64,000 nucleotides of DNA from Streptomyces varsoviensis (lineage in GTDB: Bacteria; Actinomycetota; Actinomycetes; Streptomycetales; Streptomycetaceae): assembly GCF_000718635.1 (NCBI RefSeq), contig NZ_JOBF01000009.1, positions 124,001 through 188,000 of the forward strand, given 5' to 3'. Below are positions 38,917 to 48,678 of the stretch, one piece after another (the first letter of the stretch is position 1; each line of letters starts with the position of its first letter). The notes beneath the pieces are model-generated. The model ran no database searches. It was not told where the DNA came from and was given only the letters and a program-made list of their open reading frames with translations. The translations under genes and the position numbers were made by a program.

Positions 38917-40425
38917 GTGACTGTCACCGACCTGGTGTCGTACGACGACGCGCTGGCCACCTACGACCCCGTGATGGGGCTGGAGGTGCACGTCGAGCTC
39001 GGCACCAAGACCAAGATGTTCTGCGGCTGCTCCACCGAGCTGAAGCAGGACGCCAACAGCCAGACCTGCCCGACCTGCCTCGGCCTGCCCGGCGCGCTGC
39101 CGGTCGTCAACGAGATCGGCGTCGAGTCCGCCATCAAGATCGGACTCGCGCTGCACTGCGAGATCGCCGAGTGGTGCCGCTTCGCCCGGAAGAACTACTT
39201 CTATCCGGACATGCCGAAGAACTTCCAGACCTCCCAGTACGACGAGCCGATCGCCTACAACGGCTACCTGGACGTCCAACTGGAGGACGGCGAGGTCTTC
39301 CGCGTGGAGATCGAGCGCGCCCACATGGAGGAGGACACCGGCAAGTCCACCCACGTGGGGGGCGCCACCGGCCGCATCCACGGCGCGTCCCACTCGCTCC
39401 TCGACTACAACCGGGCCGGCATCCCCCTCATCGAGATCGTCACCAAGCCGATCGAGGGCGCCGGCGAGCGGGCCCCCGAGGTCGCCAAGGCGTACGTGGC
39501 CGAGCTGCGCGAGCTCATCAAGGCGCTCGGCGTCTCCGAGGCCCGCATGGAGCAGGGCCAGATGCGCTGCGACGTGAACCTGTCGCTGCGGCCCAAGGGC
39601 GCGGAGAAGTTCGGCACGCGCAGCGAGACGAAGAACGTCAACTCGCTGCGCTCCGTCGAGCGCGCCGCGCGCTTCGAGATCCAGCGGCACGCGGCGGTGC
39701 TGTCCTCCGGCGGCACCATCGTCCAGGAGACCCGGCACTTCCACGAGGAGGACGGCTCCACCACGGCCGGCCGCATCAAGGACAACGCCGAGGACTACCG
39801 GTACTTCCCGGAGCCCGACCTGGTGCCGGTGGCCCCCGCCCGTGAGTGGGTCGAGAAGCTGCGGGCCGAACTGCCCGAGCTGCCGCGCGTACGCCGCAAC
39901 CGGCTCCGCGAGGAGTGGGGCGTCACCGAGCACGACATGCAGTCGATCCTCAACGCGGGCGCGGTCGACCCGATCGTCCAGACGATCGACGCGGGCGCCC
40001 CCGCCGACCAGGCCCGCAAGTGGTGGATGGGCGAACTGGCCCGCCGCGCCAACGAGGGCGGCGTCGACCTCGCCGCCCTGCCCATCACCCCGGCCCAGGT
40101 CGCCCGCGTCTGCGCGCTCGTCGCCGAGGGCTCCCTCAACGACAAGCTGGCCCGCCAGACCATCGAGGGCGTCCTCGCGGGCGAGGGCTCCCCGGACGAG
40201 GTCGTCGCCGCACGCGGCCTCGCGGTCGTCTCCGACGAGGGCGCGCTCGGCACGGCCGTCGACGAGGCCATCGCCGCCAACGCCGCCATCGCCGACAAGA
40301 TCCGCGCCGGCAAGATCGCCGCCGCCGGCGCCCTCGTCGGCGCCGTCATGAAGGCCACCCGCGGCCAAGCGGACGCCGCCCGCGTCCGCGAGCTGATCCT
40401 GGAACGGCTGGGCGCCGAGGGCTGA
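38917..40425 (+). CDS. gatB: Asp-tRNA(Asn)/Glu-tRNA(Gln) amidotransferase subunit B
   Basis: Kinase/transamidation subunit, 502 residues, that phosphorylates the misacylated amino acid and binds the tRNA. N-terminal '[23 protein letters not shown]' with the later 'CPTCLGLPG' forms the zinc site. The central '[15 protein letters not shown]' and 'ETKNVNSLR' are diagnostic. The C-terminal helical and YqeY-like tail (350-500) is complete. Start GTG 38917. A strong terminator follows. Confidence 0.98.
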   Translation: MTVTDLVSYDDALATYDPVMGLEVHVELGTKTKMFCGCSTELKQDANSQTCPTCLGLPGALPVVNEIGVESAIKIGLALHCEIAEWCRFARKNYFYPDMPKNFQTSQYDEPIAYNGYLDVQLEDGEVFRVEIERAHMEEDTGKSTHVGGATGRIHGASHSLLDYNRAGIPLIEIVTKPIEGAGERAPEVAKAYVAELRELIKALGVSEARMEQGQMRCDVNLSLRPKGAEKFGTRSETKNVNSLRSVERAARFEIQRHAAVLSSGGTIVQETRHFHEEDGSTTAGRIKDNAEDYRYFPEPDLVPVAPAREWVEKLRAELPELPRVRRNRLREEWGVTEHDMQSILNAGAVDPIVQTIDAGAPADQARKWWMGELARRANEGGVDLAALPITPAQVARVCALVAEGSLNDKLARQTIEGVLAGEGSPDEVVAARGLAVVSDEGALGTAVDEAIAANAAIADKIRAGKIAAAGALVGAVMKATRGQADAARVRELILERLGAEG

Positions 40426-40445
40426 CGCCGGTCGAGAGCCGTACG

Positions 40446-40484
40446 AGCGGGCCGTCCCTTCCGAGGAGGAAGGGGCGGCCCGCT
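40446..40484. terminator. Strong bidirectional terminator after gatB
   Basis: A 17-bp stem (40446-40462 with 40468-40484; AGCGGGCCGTCCCTTCC on the left, one G-U pair) closes on a GAGGA loop. It lies between gatB and a convergent hydrolase gene and would serve both strands. Confidence 0.9.
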
Positions 40485-40498
40485 GCGCTGTCGCCGGG

Positions 40499-41749
40499 TC
40501 AGTGTGGGCGTATGGGTACGTGCCGGGTGAAGAAGGCGCGTATGTGGTTGCGGATCAGGGGGATTGATTGGGGTGGGGGCAGTGTGCCGATCAAGGCGGT
40601 GCGGGCGGGTGGGGGGATCAGGGCTGCTGATTGCAACTGGGGGGCTATGGCGGCGTAGTCGGTGAAGATCCAGTGTGCGGTGTTGTCGAGGCGGGCGTGG
40701 TGGGTGTGGTTGTGGGGGTGGGTGAGCAGGGGGGACCAGGAGCGGGAGAGTTCTTTTTGGTGGGGGAAGTCCGGGGTGCCCAGGAGGAGCAGGGGGCGGC
40801 GCGTGCCGTGGCGGGCTATGGGGTAGAGGGGGCCCGGGTGGCCGGAGGGGCGGGGGGCTTGGTCGAGGTAGCCCTCCAGGTTGATCGCCGCGGCGATGCG
40901 GCGGTCCTCGTACATCGCCTCCGACACGGCCGTACCGCCCGCCGAGTGGCCGTAGGCCCCTACCCGGCTCAGGTCCAGCGCGTCTGCCAGGCCCTCTGGT
41001 AGACGGCCGGCCGTCAGGATTCTCAGGTGGTCCAGGACGAAGGCCAGGTCCGCCACTCGGGTGTTGATCATCGTGCGGAATAGTTTCGGCTGCTCGCGCG
41101 GGTCGCCCCGGAACACGGTCGTGCGGAACGTGCCGCTCCGGCCCTTCCGCTCGGTCGGGAAGGACACCACGGCCGCGTCGCCGGGGTGGTCGACGGTCAC
41201 CACCGCGTAGCCGTGGCTCGCCAGTTCCTCGGCCACGCTCGTGCCCAGCGTGCGCGGGTCGCCGCCGCCGGGGCTGTAGAGCAGTACGGGGCTCGGTACG
41301 GGCCGGGCGGGCGCGTTCGTGTGGGAATGGGTGCTGGTGGCCGCCCAGTTCACGCCGGACTTCGGGAGCTGCGGGTGCGCCAAGGGGGCGACCTGGGCGA
41401 AGACGGCCGCGGCCTCTTCGGTCATCTGGCGCGCCACCGGGAAGCCGTCGACGGTACGGGCCGGGTAGAAGACCGTGACCATCACCTCCCGTACCGCGAT
41501 CCCGGGGTCCCACGGGTCGCGCCTGCTCCGGTCGACCAGGTAGAGCGTGGTGACGCCCGTACGGTACGGGCCGGCGGGCGCCGGCAGGTTCAGGGTGATG
41601 TCGGCCGCGCGGTCTCTTGGGTTTGGTCGTGCCTGTGCTCTCCCGACGCCGCTCGTGAGCAGGGCCCCGGTAGCCGCCAACGCCCCCGCCGACCTCAGTA
41701 CCGTCCGTCGGGTCGTTCCGGTGGGCTGCTCCGTCCGTTCCTCTGACAT
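40499..41749 (-). CDS. Tat-exported alpha/beta hydrolase (PAF-acetylhydrolase/lipase-like)
   Basis: A 416-residue secreted hydrolase. The twin-arginine signal 'TTRRTVLRSAGALAATGALL' spans residues 12-31. The nucleophile elbow is 'VGAYGHSAGGTAV', the oxyanion strand 'VLLYSPGGGDPRTLG', and the likely catalytic His is in 'NTAHWIFTDY'. The layout resembles platelet-activating-factor acetylhydrolase type II and related esterases. The C-terminal 90 residues are unusually rich in His/Pro. No signs of an operon. Confidence 0.88.
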   Translation of the reverse strand: MSEERTEQPTGTTRRTVLRSAGALAATGALLTSGVGRAQARPNPRDRAADITLNLPAPAGPYRTGVTTLYLVDRSRRDPWDPGIAVREVMVTVFYPARTVDGFPVARQMTEEAAAVFAQVAPLAHPQLPKSGVNWAATSTHSHTNAPARPVPSPVLLYSPGGGDPRTLGTSVAEELASHGYAVVTVDHPGDAAVVSFPTERKGRSGTFRTTVFRGDPREQPKLFRTMINTRVADLAFVLDHLRILTAGRLPEGLADALDLSRVGAYGHSAGGTAVSEAMYEDRRIAAAINLEGYLDQAPRPSGHPGPLYPIARHGTRRPLLLLGTPDFPHQKELSRSWSPLLTHPHNHTHHARLDNTAHWIFTDYAAIAPQLQSAALIPPPARTALIGTLPPPQSIPLIRNHIRAFFTRHVPIRPH

Positions 41750-41899
41750 CGTGCGTCCGCCTTTCCCTACGTGTCCCTCCACGCCGCCGGTCCTCGTGCG
41801 GGACCGTCGGAGGGCGTGCAAGTCGCATAGTGGGGTCCGGCGGGGGCAGTGGGCGAAGGTTCAGGGCCTCGCCGAAACGTCGGCGGGCGAGGGGGAGCA

Positions 41900-42907
41900 G
41901 TGGTACGGATTCGGTTCACGGTCGGGGACTTCGCGCGGGTGCGGTTCGCGCCCCGCCCGGCCCCGTTGCAGGAGCTGAACGCGGCGCTGGCCATGATGGT
42001 CCGCCGCGACGGCCACCTCCTCTTCGGCCACTGGCGGCAGCGGACGATGCGGAACCTGCCCTCCACCGCCCTGCCGCTCCGGGACCTCGTGCCGGGGTCG
42101 GCGGCACCGCGGTTCCTCGATGTGTTCAGCGACTCGCTCGCCGAAGGGCTGGAGACCGTACGGGCCGCGCGGCCGGAGCTCGTACGCGCCGAGATGGAGC
42201 GGGTGTACGCCGGGCAAGCCACCCCACCGCCGCTATGGGTTCGCGATCTGCATCGGGGTGACGCCCACGCCTGGCGGCTCCTGCGCCGCGCCCAGCGCTC
42301 GGCCTTCGACGCGGTGCTGCGGCCGGCCTGGGACCTGGTGCGGGACCTGCACCGGGAGGAGTTCGCCCGGCACGCGCTGACCGTCGCCGAGCACGGCATC
42401 GGCGCCGCGCTCGCCGCCGTCGTGCCCGGCGGACGGCTGGGCGGCGACGGCGTCTGGGAGTTCGCGAGCGGGCCCCCGGAGCGGGACATCGCGCTGGACG
42501 GGCGGGGGCTGGTGCTCGTACCCACCTTCCACTGGGCCGGCCATCCGCTGATCGCCGACCTGCCCGGGAGCCCGCTGTACGTGACGTATCCGGCGGGCGG
42601 CGGCGGGCTGCCGCCCGCGCTGTCCGGGGCGGCCGATCCGTCCGGGGCGGCCGATCCGTCCGACGCGGAGGGAGCGCTGGCGGGCGTGCTGGGGCGTACC
42701 CGGCTCGACGCCCTGCTCGTGCTCGCCGAGGAGCACACCACCACGGGCCTGGCCCGGCGGCTCGATGTCAGCAACGCCACCGCGTCCGCCCACGCCGCGG
42801 CCCTGCGCGGCGCGGGGCTGGTCACCACGGTCCGCGCCGGGCGCGCGGTCCTGCACCGGCGGACCGCGCTGGGGAGCCTGCTGGTACGGGGCCGGGGAAG
42901 GGGATGA
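41900..42907 (+). CDS. DUF5937/ArsR-type winged-helix regulator
   Basis: A ~335-residue regulator with an N-terminal DUF5937-like region ('RIRFTVGDFARVRFAPRPAPLQELNAAL') and a C-terminal winged helix ('LVLAEEHTTTGLARRLDVSNATASAHAAALRGAGLV'). Such Streptomyces proteins are uncharacterised ArsR-like repressors. An 18-bp perfect tandem duplication encodes 'SGAADPSGAADPS' just before the DNA-binding domain and lengthens the linker. GTG 41900 is assigned, although its GGGAG site is only two bases away; a later start is possible. Confidence 0.8.
   Translation: MVRIRFTVGDFARVRFAPRPAPLQELNAALAMMVRRDGHLLFGHWRQRTMRNLPSTALPLRDLVPGSAAPRFLDVFSDSLAEGLETVRAARPELVRAEMERVYAGQATPPPLWVRDLHRGDAHAWRLLRRAQRSAFDAVLRPAWDLVRDLHREEFARHALTVAEHGIGAALAAVVPGGRLGGDGVWEFASGPPERDIALDGRGLVLVPTFHWAGHPLIADLPGSPLYVTYPAGGGGLPPALSGAADPSGAADPSDAEGALAGVLGRTRLDALLVLAEEHTTTGLARRLDVSNATASAHAAALRGAGLVTTVRAGRAVLHRRTALGSLLVRGRGRG
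42623..42658. repeat. 18-bp perfect tandem duplication inside DUF5937/ArsR gene
   Basis: TCCGGGGCGGCCGATCCG is present twice in a row (42623-42640 and 42641-42658), in frame, encoding Ser-Gly-Ala-Ala-Asp-Pro twice. Confidence 0.9.
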
Positions 42908-42944
42908 ACCCCGGCCCCGTACCGGTCTGGAGGGGACGCAGGGG

Positions 42945-44450
42945 CTACAGGAGCGTGACCGTCAGGTCCGGGTCCTCGAAGCCCTCGTCGTCGAAGGGGT
43001 ACAGCGGGCGCTCCACGCGGTGGTGGCCCAGGCGCAGCAGGTCCTGGTCGACGCCGCCGGGGGTGAGGGCCAGGAGCCAGTCGGCCGCCATGTCGTACAG
43101 CTCCGGCTCCAGGTAGCCGATCTTGACGACCACCAGGTCGTACGTGCGCGGGTCCAGCTCTCCGAAGTCGGCGCGGGTGTGGAAGGGCTTGCGCCGCTCG
43201 GTGAGCACGGTGGTGACGCCGCCGCAGGTGACGGCGGCGGTCCGGCCGCCCTCGTCGTAGGCCGGGTTGCCGCGCGGGCCGTCGCCGTCGGCCGAGGTCG
43301 CACCCTGGAGGGCGGTGACCGTGCCGGTGAGCCGGTAGGGCTCGCACTTGCTGATGTGGCCGCCCACCGACAGGGTCACCGTCGCGCCGACGCCCGCCTC
43401 GAAGCACGCAGCCACCGCGGCCGGGTCCATGATGCCGGGGTGGATCGCCGTGCTGCGGCCGGAGGCCAGCTCGTCGTCGGCGAGGAGGCGTTCGAGCATG
43501 TACGGCAGGTCGCCGGCGCCGCCCGCGGTGGGGTTGTCGCCGGAGTCGCTGATCAGGAACGGGCGGGCGTCGGAGGCGACGGCCTGGGCGATGGCGGTGT
43601 CCGCGTCGGCGGTCGGGCCGACGAAGACGAACTCGCGCCGCACCCGCCAGTACTCCTCGGCCAGCGAGCGGGCCTGGGCCGCGGCCAGTTCGGCGTCGTC
43701 GCCCGTGACGACCACGGCCGCCTTGCAGCGCGGCTCGTCCGCCCAGGCGTAGCCCACCCAGATCGCGGCGTCCACGATGCCGTCCATCGCCTCGATGCCG
43801 GCCAGCCGCCCGTAGAGGGACTTGGCGGGCTCCAGCCGCGTGCTGGTCTTCTCGCCGGGGAGCAGCACGGGGATCTGCACCCAGGCGACGCTCGGGCGGC
43901 CCTTGCCGGAGGTCAGGCGCTCCACGAGCTTGCGGGCCGCGCGCTCGCGGGTGTCCCAGGCGTCCTCGTGCGGGGCGAGGCGGTGCGCGGTGATGAGGTC
44001 GAGCTGCTCGGCGAACCGGCGGGAGACATTGCCGTGCAGGTCCATGGCGGCGGAGATCAGCGCGTCCGGGCCGATCGCGGACCGTACGGCGTCGGTGAGG
44101 TCGCCCTCGGCGTCCTCCAGGCCGACCACGCTCATCGCGCCGTGGATGTCGTAGACGAGGCCGTCGAGGGGGCCCGCCGCGCGGACGCGGTCGGCCAGCT
44201 CGACCTTGATCCGGTCGTATGTCTCGCGCTCCACCGCGCCGCCGGGCAGGGACACGGCGTGCACGAGCGGAACCCACTCCACCAGGTCGTCGAGGTCGCT
44301 GCCGGGGCCGGTCCACGTGTACCGGGCGAGCAGGTCCGCGTCGCGCGTGACGCGGAAGTCGTCGTACGTGGAGCGGTGCGGGCAGAAGGTGCTGGACTCG
44401 ATGGACATGCCGCCGATGCCTATGCGGAGGCGGCGGGTGGGGGTGGTCAT
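42945..44450 (-). CDS. M81 family metallopeptidase (MlrC-like)
   Basis: A 501-residue zinc-dependent protein of the MlrC family, named for the enzyme that cleaves the linear tetrapeptide product of microcystin breakdown. Candidate metal residues lie in 'VYDIHGAMSV', 'AAMDLHGNVS' and 'SDSGDNPTAGGAGD', and the C-terminal domain begins 'TRADFGELDPRTYDLVVVK'. It is followed, 62 bases upstream in the same direction, by the ROK regulator gene. It is divergent from a Dpp-type importer, so it probably cleaves a modified or cyclic-derived peptide brought in by that transporter (inference). Confidence 0.9.
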   Translation of the reverse strand: MTTPTRRLRIGIGGMSIESSTFCPHRSTYDDFRVTRDADLLARYTWTGPGSDLDDLVEWVPLVHAVSLPGGAVERETYDRIKVELADRVRAAGPLDGLVYDIHGAMSVVGLEDAEGDLTDAVRSAIGPDALISAAMDLHGNVSRRFAEQLDLITAHRLAPHEDAWDTRERAARKLVERLTSGKGRPSVAWVQIPVLLPGEKTSTRLEPAKSLYGRLAGIEAMDGIVDAAIWVGYAWADEPRCKAAVVVTGDDAELAAAQARSLAEEYWRVRREFVFVGPTADADTAIAQAVASDARPFLISDSGDNPTAGGAGDLPYMLERLLADDELASGRSTAIHPGIMDPAAVAACFEAGVGATVTLSVGGHISKCEPYRLTGTVTALQGATSADGDGPRGNPAYDEGGRTAAVTCGGVTTVLTERRKPFHTRADFGELDPRTYDLVVVKIGYLEPELYDMAADWLLALTPGGVDQDLLRLGHHRVERPLYPFDDEGFEDPDLTVTLL

Positions 44451-44512
44451 GGTTGCTCACTTTCCGTGGGGTGGCGGACCGTCTGAGGTGTTCGGGGAGG
44501 CCGCGGAGGTCA

Positions 44513-45670
44513 TCAGGGGCCCGGCACGGCCGCCGCGCACTCGCGCAGCGCCGCGTGGCCCGCGCCCAGCAGCCCCGCGTCCGGGCCGCAGCTCGCCGCA
44601 GCTATCGTCAGCGCGCTCGTGGCCATCGGCAGGCACCGCTCGTACAGGACGCCCCGGACGGCGGCGACCAGCGGTTCGGCCTGGGCGAGGGCGCCGCCGA
44701 GGACGACCGCCTCCGGGTTGAAGAAGTTGACGACCACGGAGAGCACGCCGCCTATGTGCCGCCCCGCCTGGCGCACCAGCGTCGTGGCGAGGGGTTCGCC
44801 GTCGGCGACCAGGCGCAGGATGTCGGCGGCGCCGTCCGCGTCGATGCCGCCCTCGCGCAGCGCCGCCGCTATGGCCGCGCCGCTGGCGACGGTCTCCAGG
44901 CAGCCGATGTTCCCGCAGGAGCAGGGGCGCTCCGCCGCCGCGTCCACCCGGACGTGGCTGATGTCGCCCGCGCTGCCGCCGGCGCCGCGGTAGAGCCGGC
45001 CGCCGCTGATCACGCCGGAGCCGATGCCGCGGCCGGCCTTGACGACCACGAGGTGGCGCAGCGCGGGGTGGGCGGCGCGGTGTTCGCCGGCGGCCATGAG
45101 GTTGGCGTCGTTGTCGACGAGTACGGGCAGGCCGAGCCGGTCCCGGAGCCGGTCGCCCAGCTCGTACAGATGCCAGCCGGGCATCCGGGAGGGCGCGATG
45201 ACCCGTCCCGTGGCGGTGTCGACGGGGCCGGGGAAGCCGACGCCCACGGCCCGCACCGCCCGGCCCGCGGCGCGCTGCGCCTCGGCCAGCTCGCCGAGGC
45301 GCGCGGCGAGCAGGTCGAGGGCGGGGCCGGGCCCGGCGGTGAGGTCGAAGCCGTGCTCGGAGGTGTCGAAGACGGCGTCGGTGAGGCCGACCGCGCCGAT
45401 TCTGGCGTGGTGGCTGCCGAGGTCGGCGGCGAGGGCGACGGCACCGCTCTCCGGTATGCGCAGCAGCCGGGGGCGTCTCCCGCCGCGCGAGGCGCCCTCG
45501 CCGTGCTCGGTGAGCAGCCCCGCGTCGACCAGTTCCTGGACGCGGGCGGAGACGGTGGAGGCGGCGAGCCCCAGCTCCCGTACGAGATCGGCGCGCGAGG
45601 TGGCGGCGCCGCTCGCGACGAGATCGAGGATGTGCGCGGCGGAGCCGGACTGCTCGTCCGCTGCCGTCAT
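44513..45670 (-). CDS. ROK family transcriptional regulator
   Basis: A 385-residue ROK repressor. The N-terminal winged helix is 'SRADLVRELGLAASTVSARVQELVDAGLL', then a sugar-kinase-like domain: phosphate loop 'ALAADLGSHHARIG', 'DNDANLMAAGEH', and the zinc motif 'CSCGNIGCLE'. Known ROK regulators bind sugars or amino sugars, yet here the neighbours handle peptides, so a glycopeptide or amino-sugar ligand is possible. ATG 45670 has AAGGG upstream; an in-frame ATG at 45808 is less likely. Divergent from the binding-protein gene. Confidence 0.92.
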   Translation of the reverse strand: MTAADEQSGSAAHILDLVASGAATSRADLVRELGLAASTVSARVQELVDAGLLTEHGEGASRGGRRPRLLRIPESGAVALAADLGSHHARIGAVGLTDAVFDTSEHGFDLTAGPGPALDLLAARLGELAEAQRAAGRAVRAVGVGFPGPVDTATGRVIAPSRMPGWHLYELGDRLRDRLGLPVLVDNDANLMAAGEHRAAHPALRHLVVVKAGRGIGSGVISGGRLYRGAGGSAGDISHVRVDAAAERPCSCGNIGCLETVASGAAIAAALREGGIDADGAADILRLVADGEPLATTLVRQAGRHIGGVLSVVVNFFNPEAVVLGGALAQAEPLVAAVRGVLYERCLPMATSALTIAAASCGPDAGLLGAGHAALRECAAAVPGP

Positions 45671-45786
45671 GTTGGCGGCCCTTCTGTCGGCGGCTTCTGC
45701 TGATGGGTCTGCTGGCGGTCGTGCTGCGGGGCGTCTGCGGTTGTGTGTCTGCTGCTGTGAGGTGCCGTGGGGCTTCTGCTGAGCGA

Positions 45787-45805
45787 CTTCATTCGGTGAA
45801 CGAAG
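45787..45805. promoter_or_regulatory. Imperfect palindrome, candidate ROK operator
   Basis: CTTCATTCGGTGAACGAAG matches its reverse complement at seven of nine half-site positions. It lies between the ROK gene and the promoter of the divergent transporter. Confidence 0.5.
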
Positions 45806-45865
45806 CAAGTCCGAGATTTGGTTCGCTGACAGTAGACATCAATCGAAGGCTTGTGCGCTAGACCC

Positions 45866-45895
45866 TTGACTTCTTTTCGAGTTCGTCCGTACTTT
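45866..45895 (+). promoter_or_regulatory. Promoter of the peptide transporter operon
   Basis: TTGACT (45866-45871), an 18-base spacer and TACTTT (45890-45895) form a sound housekeeping promoter 36 bases before ATG 45932. The surrounding 60 bases are AT-richer than the rest of the window. Confidence 0.6.
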
Positions 45896-45931
45896 GCTCG
45901 CAATCTTCGATCGGTTGACTATGGAGGCGGC

Positions 45932-47731
45932 ATGGGGCTGCGCAAGAACCGAATACGCGGGCCCGTCGCCGCTCTTCTCGCGGCGGTGCTGGGGGTGGGC
46001 CTGCTCAGCGGCTGCGGCCCCAAGAGCTCCGCCGTCACCGAACTCGGCGCCACTGGCGGCACGAAGGTCGAGGGCGGCACGGCCACCATGGCGCTGCCGC
46101 CCGCCGCCACCCCCAACTGGATCTTCCCGATCGGCGCGCCCGGCTACCTGGCCACGTACAACAGCTCCATCCAGAACCTGCTGTACCCGCTGCTCTTCAA
46201 CCCGGAGCAGAAGGGCGACAAGCTGTCGATGGAGAGCCCGGGCAACCTCGCCGACGGCATGCCGGTCTACAGCGACGGCAACAAAGAGGTGACCGTCAAG
46301 CTCAAGAAGGGCTACGACTGGTCCGACGGCAAGCCCGTCACCGCCTCCGACGTCGAGTTCTGGTTCGACCTGATCCGGGCCAACAAGAAGGACTGGGGCG
46401 GCTATTCGCCCGGCCTGCTGCCCGACAACGTCAAGAGCTTCGACGTCCTGGACGCGCACACCTTCCGGCTGCGGCTCGACCGCTCGTACAACCCGGACTG
46501 GTTCACCAACAACACGCTCCAGTACTTCAAGCCGCTGCCCGAACACGCCTGGAACCCGGACCACGAGGACCCCAAGAAGGTCTTCGCCCGGCTGACCGCG
46601 CACGGCAAGCAGCTCTCCAAGTTCGCCACCGACCCGCTGTGGAAGACCATCGCCGGCCCCTGGCGGATCGAGCGGTGGACCACCAACGGCGAGGTCTCGC
46701 TCGTACCCAACAAGAAGTACAGCGGCCCCGACAAGCCGCATCTGGACCGCGTCGTCTTCAAGCCCTTCACCACCGCCGACTCCGAGTTCAACGTGTTGCG
46801 CGCGGGCGGCGTCGACTACGGCTACATCCCGCCCTCGGTGATGGCCCAGTCGAAGAAGTTCAAGGAGATGGGCTACCGCATCGACCCGTGGGAAGGCTGG
46901 GCGATCACCTACATCGTCCTGAACTTCAACAGCCCCACGGCGGGCCCCATGCTGCGCCAGCTCTACATCCGCCAGGCGCTCCAGCACCTCATCGACCAGA
47001 AGGAGATCTCCAAGGTCGTCTGGCAGGGCTCCGCCGCACCCACCCGCGGCCCCGTCCCCGCCAGCCTGCTCCCCAAGGACCCCTACCCGTTCGATCCGGC
47101 GGCCGCGAAGCAACTGCTCACGGACCACGGCTGGGTCATGCGGGACGGCGTCATGCGGTGCGCGCAGCCCGGCGAGGGCGACGGGCAGTGCGGCAAGGGG
47201 ATCAAGAAGGGGCAGCGGCTCAAGCTGGAACTCCTCTCCCAGTCCGGCTCGACCGAGACCTCCAACACCATGCAGGTGATGAAGTCCGCGATGAGCAAGG
47301 TCGGCATCGACTTCGAGATCCGCCAGCAGCCGCTCAACACCGTGCTCGGCACCACCGTCCCCTGCAAGGAGACCGACGCCGCCTGCAAGAGCTGGCAGAT
47401 GGGGTTCTTCGGCTCCCAGGGAAGCTGGTACTTCCCGCCCGCCCCCAGCGGCGAGACGCTCTTCGCGACCAACGCGCCCTCCAACATGGGCAACTGGTCC
47501 GACCCGAAGACCGACCAGCTCGTCAAGGCCACCGAGTACTCCGGCGACCCGGCCGCCATGCGCGAGTACGCCCAGTACGTGGCCGACCAGGTGCCCGTCC
47601 TGTGGACGCCCAACCCCGCGTACCAGGTCTCCGTCATCCGCAACGACCTGCGCGGCGTCGGCCAGAACCCGACGCTCTCCCTCGCGCCCCAGGACTGGTA
47701 CTTCGTGAAGAAGGGCGGCGAGGGCAAGTGA
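45932..47731 (+). CDS. Peptide ABC transporter substrate-binding lipoprotein (SBP family 5)
   Basis: A 599-residue lipoprotein: basic N-terminus, hydrophobic stretch and lipobox 'LLSGC', so Cys 25 or so is lipidated. The body has the family-5 fold ('YDWSDGKPVTASDVEFWFDLI', 'WGITYIVLNFNSP'-like segment). It delivers a peptide-like solute to the permeases that follow. GGAGG lies four bases before the ATG. First gene of a four-gene operon divergent from ROK and M81 peptidase. Confidence 0.95.
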   Translation: MGLRKNRIRGPVAALLAAVLGVGLLSGCGPKSSAVTELGATGGTKVEGGTATMALPPAATPNWIFPIGAPGYLATYNSSIQNLLYPLLFNPEQKGDKLSMESPGNLADGMPVYSDGNKEVTVKLKKGYDWSDGKPVTASDVEFWFDLIRANKKDWGGYSPGLLPDNVKSFDVLDAHTFRLRLDRSYNPDWFTNNTLQYFKPLPEHAWNPDHEDPKKVFARLTAHGKQLSKFATDPLWKTIAGPWRIERWTTNGEVSLVPNKKYSGPDKPHLDRVVFKPFTTADSEFNVLRAGGVDYGYIPPSVMAQSKKFKEMGYRIDPWEGWAITYIVLNFNSPTAGPMLRQLYIRQALQHLIDQKEISKVVWQGSAAPTRGPVPASLLPKDPYPFDPAAAKQLLTDHGWVMRDGVMRCAQPGEGDGQCGKGIKKGQRLKLELLSQSGSTETSNTMQVMKSAMSKVGIDFEIRQQPLNTVLGTTVPCKETDAACKSWQMGFFGSQGSWYFPPAPSGETLFATNAPSNMGNWSDPKTDQLVKATEYSGDPAAMREYAQYVADQVPVLWTPNPAYQVSVIRNDLRGVGQNPTLSLAPQDWYFVKKGGEGK

Positions 47732-48678
47732 CCCGCTTCCTCATCAAACGCGTCGGACAGGCCGTCATCGTCCTGTTCCTCGTCTCCATCATCGTCTTCG
47801 TCCTCCTGCACCTGCTGCCCGGCGGCCCGGCCCGCGCGATCCTCGGCCCGACCGCCACCCCCGATTCCATCGCGCACTTCAACCACCAGCAGGGCTACGA
47901 CCGTTCGCTGCCCGTCCAGTACGTGCAGTACCTCGGCCGGCTGCTCACCGGCGACCTCGGCGAGTCGTACAAACTCAACCAGTCCGTCACCTCGCTGATC
48001 GGCGAGCGGCTGCCCAAGACGCTCGTCCTGACCGGCCTGGCCATCGTGCTCGCCGCGATACTCGCCATCCCGCTCGGCATCATCCAGGCCGTCCGCCGCG
48101 GCAAGGCCGCCGACTACGTGCTGACCGGCGCCGCCTTCCTCGCCTATGCCACGCCCGTCTTCTTCCTCGGCCTCATCCTCATCCTGGTCTTCAGCCAGCA
48201 GCTCCAGATCTTCCCCGCCGAGGCGCCACAAGCCGACACGATCGGCGGCATCCTCTCCGAGCTGCCCGCGCTGGTGCTGCCGGTGGTCACGATGGCGCTC
48301 GGCATCATCGCCGCCTTCAGCCGCTATATGCGCTCGGCCGTGCTGGACAACCTCAGCGAGGAGTACGTGCGCACCGCCCGCGCCAAGGGGCAGTCCGAGG
48401 CCCGCATCATGGCCCGGCACGTGCTGCGCAACGCGCTCATCCCGCTCGCCACCCTCCTCGGCCTCTACCTCCCCACCCTCATCAGCGGCGCCCTCGTCGT
48501 CGAGTCGATGTTCAACTACCCGGGGATGGGGCTGCTCTTCTGGAACTCGGCGCAGGGCTCCGACTTCCCCGTACTGCTCGGCGTCACCCTCGTCGTCGGC
48601 GTCGCCACCGTCATCGGCTCGCTGATCACCGACATCGCGTACGCCGTCCTCGACCCCCGGATCAGGAGCGTCTCGTGA
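47728..48678 (+). CDS. Peptide ABC transporter permease (DppB type)
   Basis: A 316-residue permease beginning 'MTRFLIKRVGQAVIVLFLVSIIVF', with six membrane helices and the ATPase-contact loop 'EEYVRTARAKGQSEARIMARHVLRNAL'. The GTG start overlaps the binding-protein stop (GTGA), and its own stop overlaps the next gene in the same way, giving tight translational coupling. Confidence 0.95.
   Translation: MTRFLIKRVGQAVIVLFLVSIIVFVLLHLLPGGPARAILGPTATPDSIAHFNHQQGYDRSLPVQYVQYLGRLLTGDLGESYKLNQSVTSLIGERLPKTLVLTGLAIVLAAILAIPLGIIQAVRRGKAADYVLTGAAFLAYATPVFFLGLILILVFSQQLQIFPAEAPQADTIGGILSELPALVLPVVTMALGIIAAFSRYMRSAVLDNLSEEYVRTARAKGQSEARIMARHVLRNALIPLATLLGLYLPTLISGALVVESMFNYPGMGLLFWNSAQGSDFPVLLGVTLVVGVATVIGSLITDIAYAVLDPRIRSVS

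Noticed and set aside
40631..41746. Plus-strand Gly/Val/Arg-rich open frames across the Tat hydrolase gene
   Set aside because: Shadows; the minus strand has the Tat signal, GHSAG elbow and catalytic His.
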